The notes under the pieces are model-generated. The model was not told the DNA's origin. It saw nothing but the letters and a program-made list of their open reading frames with translations, and did not search any database. A program made the translations under genes and the position numbers. From Brachybacterium sacelli (lineage in GTDB: Bacteria; Actinomycetota; Actinomycetes; Actinomycetales; Dermabacteraceae): a stretch of DNA of 64,000 bases. This document shows positions 61,593-64,000 of the stretch, piece by piece (the stretch's first letter is position 1; each line of letters opens with the position of its first letter). The stretch lies in the NCBI RefSeq assembly GCF_017876545.1, contig NZ_JAGIOD010000002.1, forward strand, positions 310,001 through 374,000, given 5' to 3'.

Positions 61593-61967
61593 ATGGCACG
61601 TCTGGTGGGAGTGGACCTTCCGCGCGAAAAGCGCCTCGAAGTCGCCCTGACGTACATCTTCGGCGTGGGACGCACCCGCGCCCTCGAGACCCTGGCCGCG
61701 ACCGGTGTCCCCGGTGACAAGCGCGTGCGCGAGCTGACCGACGACGAGCTCGTCCAGCTCCGCGACCACATCGAGGAGAACTACCGGACCGAGGGTGATC
61801 TGCGCCGCGAGGTCGCCGCCGACATCCGTCGCAAGGTCGAGATCGGCAGCTACCAGGGCCTGCGGCACCGCCGCGGTCTGCCGGTCCACGGTCAGCGCAC
61901 GAAGACCAACGCGCGCACCCGCAAGGGTCCCAAGCGCACCGTCGCCGGCAAGAAGAAGACCCGCTGA
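61593..61967 (+). CDS. rpsM: 30S ribosomal protein S13
   Basis: 124 residues ([54 protein letters not shown] in parts). TAGGAGAA ribosome site. The 218-bp gap to rpmJ holds no gene that I can support. Confidence 0.98.
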   Translation: MARLVGVDLPREKRLEVALTYIFGVGRTRALETLAATGVPGDKRVRELTDDELVQLRDHIEENYRTEGDLRREVAADIRRKVEIGSYQGLRHRRGLPVHGQRTKTNARTRKGPKRTVAGKKKTR

Positions 61968-62071
61968 TCCACGGCGACAGCCGTCGGACCGCAGGAGTCT
62001 TCGGACCCGCAGTCACTTCGCGCCGCTGAGGGATCCGGCGCACCCCACACCCACCAGAGGAGTTCTGCCGT

Positions 62072-62476
62072 ATGGCAACCAAGACCCGTCAGGCCGCTGC
62101 GCGCAAGCCGCGCCGCAAGGACAAGAAGAACATCGTCAACGGCCAGGCACACATCAAGAGCACGTTCAACAACACGATCGTGTCCATCACGGACCCGACC
62201 GGTGCTGTCATCTCCTGGGCCTCGGCCGGGCAGGTCGGCTTCAAGGGCTCGCGCAAGTCGACCCCCTACGCCGCGCAGATGGCCGCCGAGGCCGCCGCGC
62301 GCCAGGCGCAGGACCACGGCATGAAGAAGGTCGACGTCTTCGTGAAGGGCCCGGGCTCCGGCCGCGAGACCGCGATCCGCTCGCTCACCGCGACCGGCCT
62401 CGAGGTCGGCTCGATCCAGGACGTCACCCCGCAGCCGCACAACGGCACCCGTCCGGCCAAGCGCCGCCGCGTCTGA
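62072..62476 (+). CDS. rpsK: 30S ribosomal protein S11
   Basis: 134 residues ([46 protein letters not shown] in parts). AGAGGAG ribosome site. Followed directly by rpoA; rpsD, found here in Streptomyces and Mycobacterium, is absent. Confidence 0.98.
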   Translation: MATKTRQAAARKPRRKDKKNIVNGQAHIKSTFNNTIVSITDPTGAVISWASAGQVGFKGSRKSTPYAAQMAAEAAARQAQDHGMKKVDVFVKGPGSGRETAIRSLTATGLEVGSIQDVTPQPHNGTRPAKRRRV

Positions 62477-62634
62477 CCGCGTCGGCCGCGACCGGGCATC
62501 GCCCCGTCCGTCGCGGCCGACCCCGGTGCCGGCCGGCCCGTCGGCCCAGGCACCCCTGGACACCACACTCATCCTCTAGGCCCACCGCCCCCTTCTGAGC
62601 GTCATATGGCGGACGCTCGCAGAAAGGATCCACA

Positions 62635-63633
62635 GTGCTCATTGCACAGCGCCCCACGCTGACCGAAGAGGTCGTGTCGGACAACCGCTCCCGGTTCGTC
62701 ATCGAGCCGCTCGAGCCGGGCTTCGGCTACACCCTCGGCAACTCCCTGCGCCGCACCCTGCTGTCCTCCATCCCCGGCGCCGCGGTCACCTCGATCCGCA
62801 TCGACGGCGTGCTGCACGAGTTCAGCACCGTCCCCGGGGTCAAGGAGGACATCACCGAGGTCATCCTCAACATCAAGAACCTCGTCGTCTCCTCGGAGAA
62901 CGACGAGCCGGTCGTGATGTACCTGCGTCGCGAGGAAGCCGGTCACGTGACCGCGGCCGACATCACCCCGCCCGCCGGCGTGGAGATCCACAATCCCGAC
63001 CTCCACATCGCGACCCTCAACGAGAAGGGCCGTCTGGAGATCGAGCTGATCGTCGAGCGCGGCCGCGGCTACGTCTCCGCCGCTCAGAACAAGGGCATCG
63101 ACGGAGAGATCGGCCGGGTCCCGGTCGACTCGATCTACTCGCCCGTGCTCAAGGTGACCTACAAGGTCGAGGCGACCCGTGTCGAGCAGCGCACCGACTT
63201 CGACAAGCTGATCGTCGACGTCGAGACCAAGCCGGCCATCTCCCCGCGCGACGCGCTGGCTTCCGCCGGCAAGACGCTGGTCGAGCTGTTCGGTCTGGCC
63301 CACGAGCTGAACCAGGAGGCGGAGGGCATCGAGATCGGCCCGTCGCCGACCGACCAGGCGCTGGCCGCCGACCTGGCGCTGCCGATCAACGACCTCAACC
63401 TCACGGTGCGGTCGTACAACTGCCTCATGCGCGAGGGTGTGCACACCGTCGGCGAGCTGACCGCCCGTTCCGAGGCCGATCTGCTCGACATCCGCAACTT
63501 CGGGCAGAAGTCCATCGACGAGGTCAAGGCCAAGCTCGCCGACCTCGGACTGTCGCTGAAGGACTCCCCGGCCGGCTTCGACCCGTCCGCCGCCCTCGAG
63601 TCCTACTCCGACGACTTCGGCGACCAGTACTGA
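62635..63633 (+). CDS. rpoA: RNA polymerase alpha subunit
   Basis: 332 residues: N-terminal assembly domain ([43 protein letters not shown] in parts) and C-terminal domain ([33 protein letters not shown]). The GTG start follows AGAAAGGA. Confidence 0.98.
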   Translation: MLIAQRPTLTEEVVSDNRSRFVIEPLEPGFGYTLGNSLRRTLLSSIPGAAVTSIRIDGVLHEFSTVPGVKEDITEVILNIKNLVVSSENDEPVVMYLRREEAGHVTAADITPPAGVEIHNPDLHIATLNEKGRLEIELIVERGRGYVSAAQNKGIDGEIGRVPVDSIYSPVLKVTYKVEATRVEQRTDFDKLIVDVETKPAISPRDALASAGKTLVELFGLAHELNQEAEGIEIGPSPTDQALAADLALPINDLNLTVRSYNCLMREGVHTVGELTARSEADLLDIRNFGQKSIDEVKAKLADLGLSLKDSPAGFDPSAALESYSDDFGDQY

Positions 63634-63660
63634 CCTTCATCTTCACCAAGGAGAACGACC

Positions 63661-64000
63661 ATGCCTGCACCCACCAAGGGCGCGCGCCTCGGCGGATCCC
63701 CCGCGCATGAGCGGATGATCCTCGCCAACCTCGCCACCGAGCTGTTCCGCCACAAGGCGATCACCACGACGGAGTCCAAGGCCAAGCGGCTGCGTCCGTA
63801 CGCGGAGCGCCTGGTCACCTTCGCCAAGAAGGGCGACCTCGCCTCCCGCCGTCGCGTGATGCGCACGGTCCGCGACCGTGGCGTCGTGTACTCGCTGTTC
63901 GAGGAGATCGCCCCGACCTTCTCGGAGCGTCCCGGCGGCTACACCCGCATCACCAAGACCGGTCCCCGCAAGGGCGACAACGCCCCGATGGCCGTCATCG
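63661..64000 (+). CDS. rplQ: 50S ribosomal protein L17, 3' partial
   Basis: The first 113 codons are visible ([41 protein letters not shown] in parts, [17 protein letters not shown]). L17 is about 120 residues in most bacteria, so at least the end is missing beyond the window; any C-terminal extension cannot be seen. AAGGAGAAC precedes the ATG. Confidence 0.97.
   Translation, partial: MPAPTKGARLGGSPAHERMILANLATELFRHKAITTTESKAKRLRPYAERLVTFAKKGDLASRRRVMRTVRDRGVVYSLFEEIAPTFSERPGGYTRITKTGPRKGDNAPMAVI

Overview
The window is about 70% G+C. Its gene order, resuscitation-promoting factor, type-Z S14 (rpsZ), short 'lidless' adenylate kinase, PerM-like gene and many leaderless starts indicate a high-GC actinobacterium. 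Within that phylum the layout (rpsM-rpsK-rpoA-rplQ without rpsD, purN/purH beside a PerM homologue) fits the Micrococcales, and I suspect a Brachybacterium-like Dermabacteraceae genome. That genus call is inference from recalled gene orders, not a search result.

Region 1 (1-19.3 kb) is ordinary metabolism: the end of menD, a membrane-anchored HtrA-type protease, menF (isochorismate synthase), a PerM/DUF6350 membrane protein with a long Ser/Ala/Pro tail, purN, an intruding short-chain dehydrogenase, purH under a ZTP (pfl) riboswitch, ppk2, aspA, a DUF3017 membrane protein, a ThrE-type exporter overlapping a lactonase-family beta-propeller, galK, a frameshifted adenosine deaminase and an aspartate aminotransferase.

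Region 2 (19.5-32.2 kb) is the classical tRNA-Trp-secE-nusG-rplKA-rplJL-rpoBC block. It has a 55-bp tandem duplication after rplA, an L10-type leader with an attenuator before rplJ, and two promoter-like sequences before rpoB. An RpfB-like cell-wall muralytic enzyme (32.6-33.8 kb) separates it from the str operon rpsL-rpsG-fusA-tuf (34.4-38.8 kb). A general-stress-protein homologue with a Gln/Gly/Tyr-rich repeat tail, and an ngcEFG-type N-acetylglucosamine/chitobiose ABC importer, lie between tuf and the S10 operon.

Region 3 (44.9-64 kb) holds the S10, spc and alpha operons (rpsJ to rplQ). They are interrupted after rpsQ by a terminator, a small reverse-strand gene and an MHS-family transporter, then restart at rplN from a separate promoter. 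L4 carries a C-terminal extra domain. secY has a promoter whose -10 box lies in the loop of a long inverted repeat. rplQ runs off the end.

I found no mobile element, CRISPR array, phage gene, toxin-antitoxin pair or obvious new defence system. The points most worth a second look are the L4 C-terminal domain fusion, the secY promoter palindrome, structured r-protein leaders, several small tandem repeats, and the genes inserted into normally tight operons.
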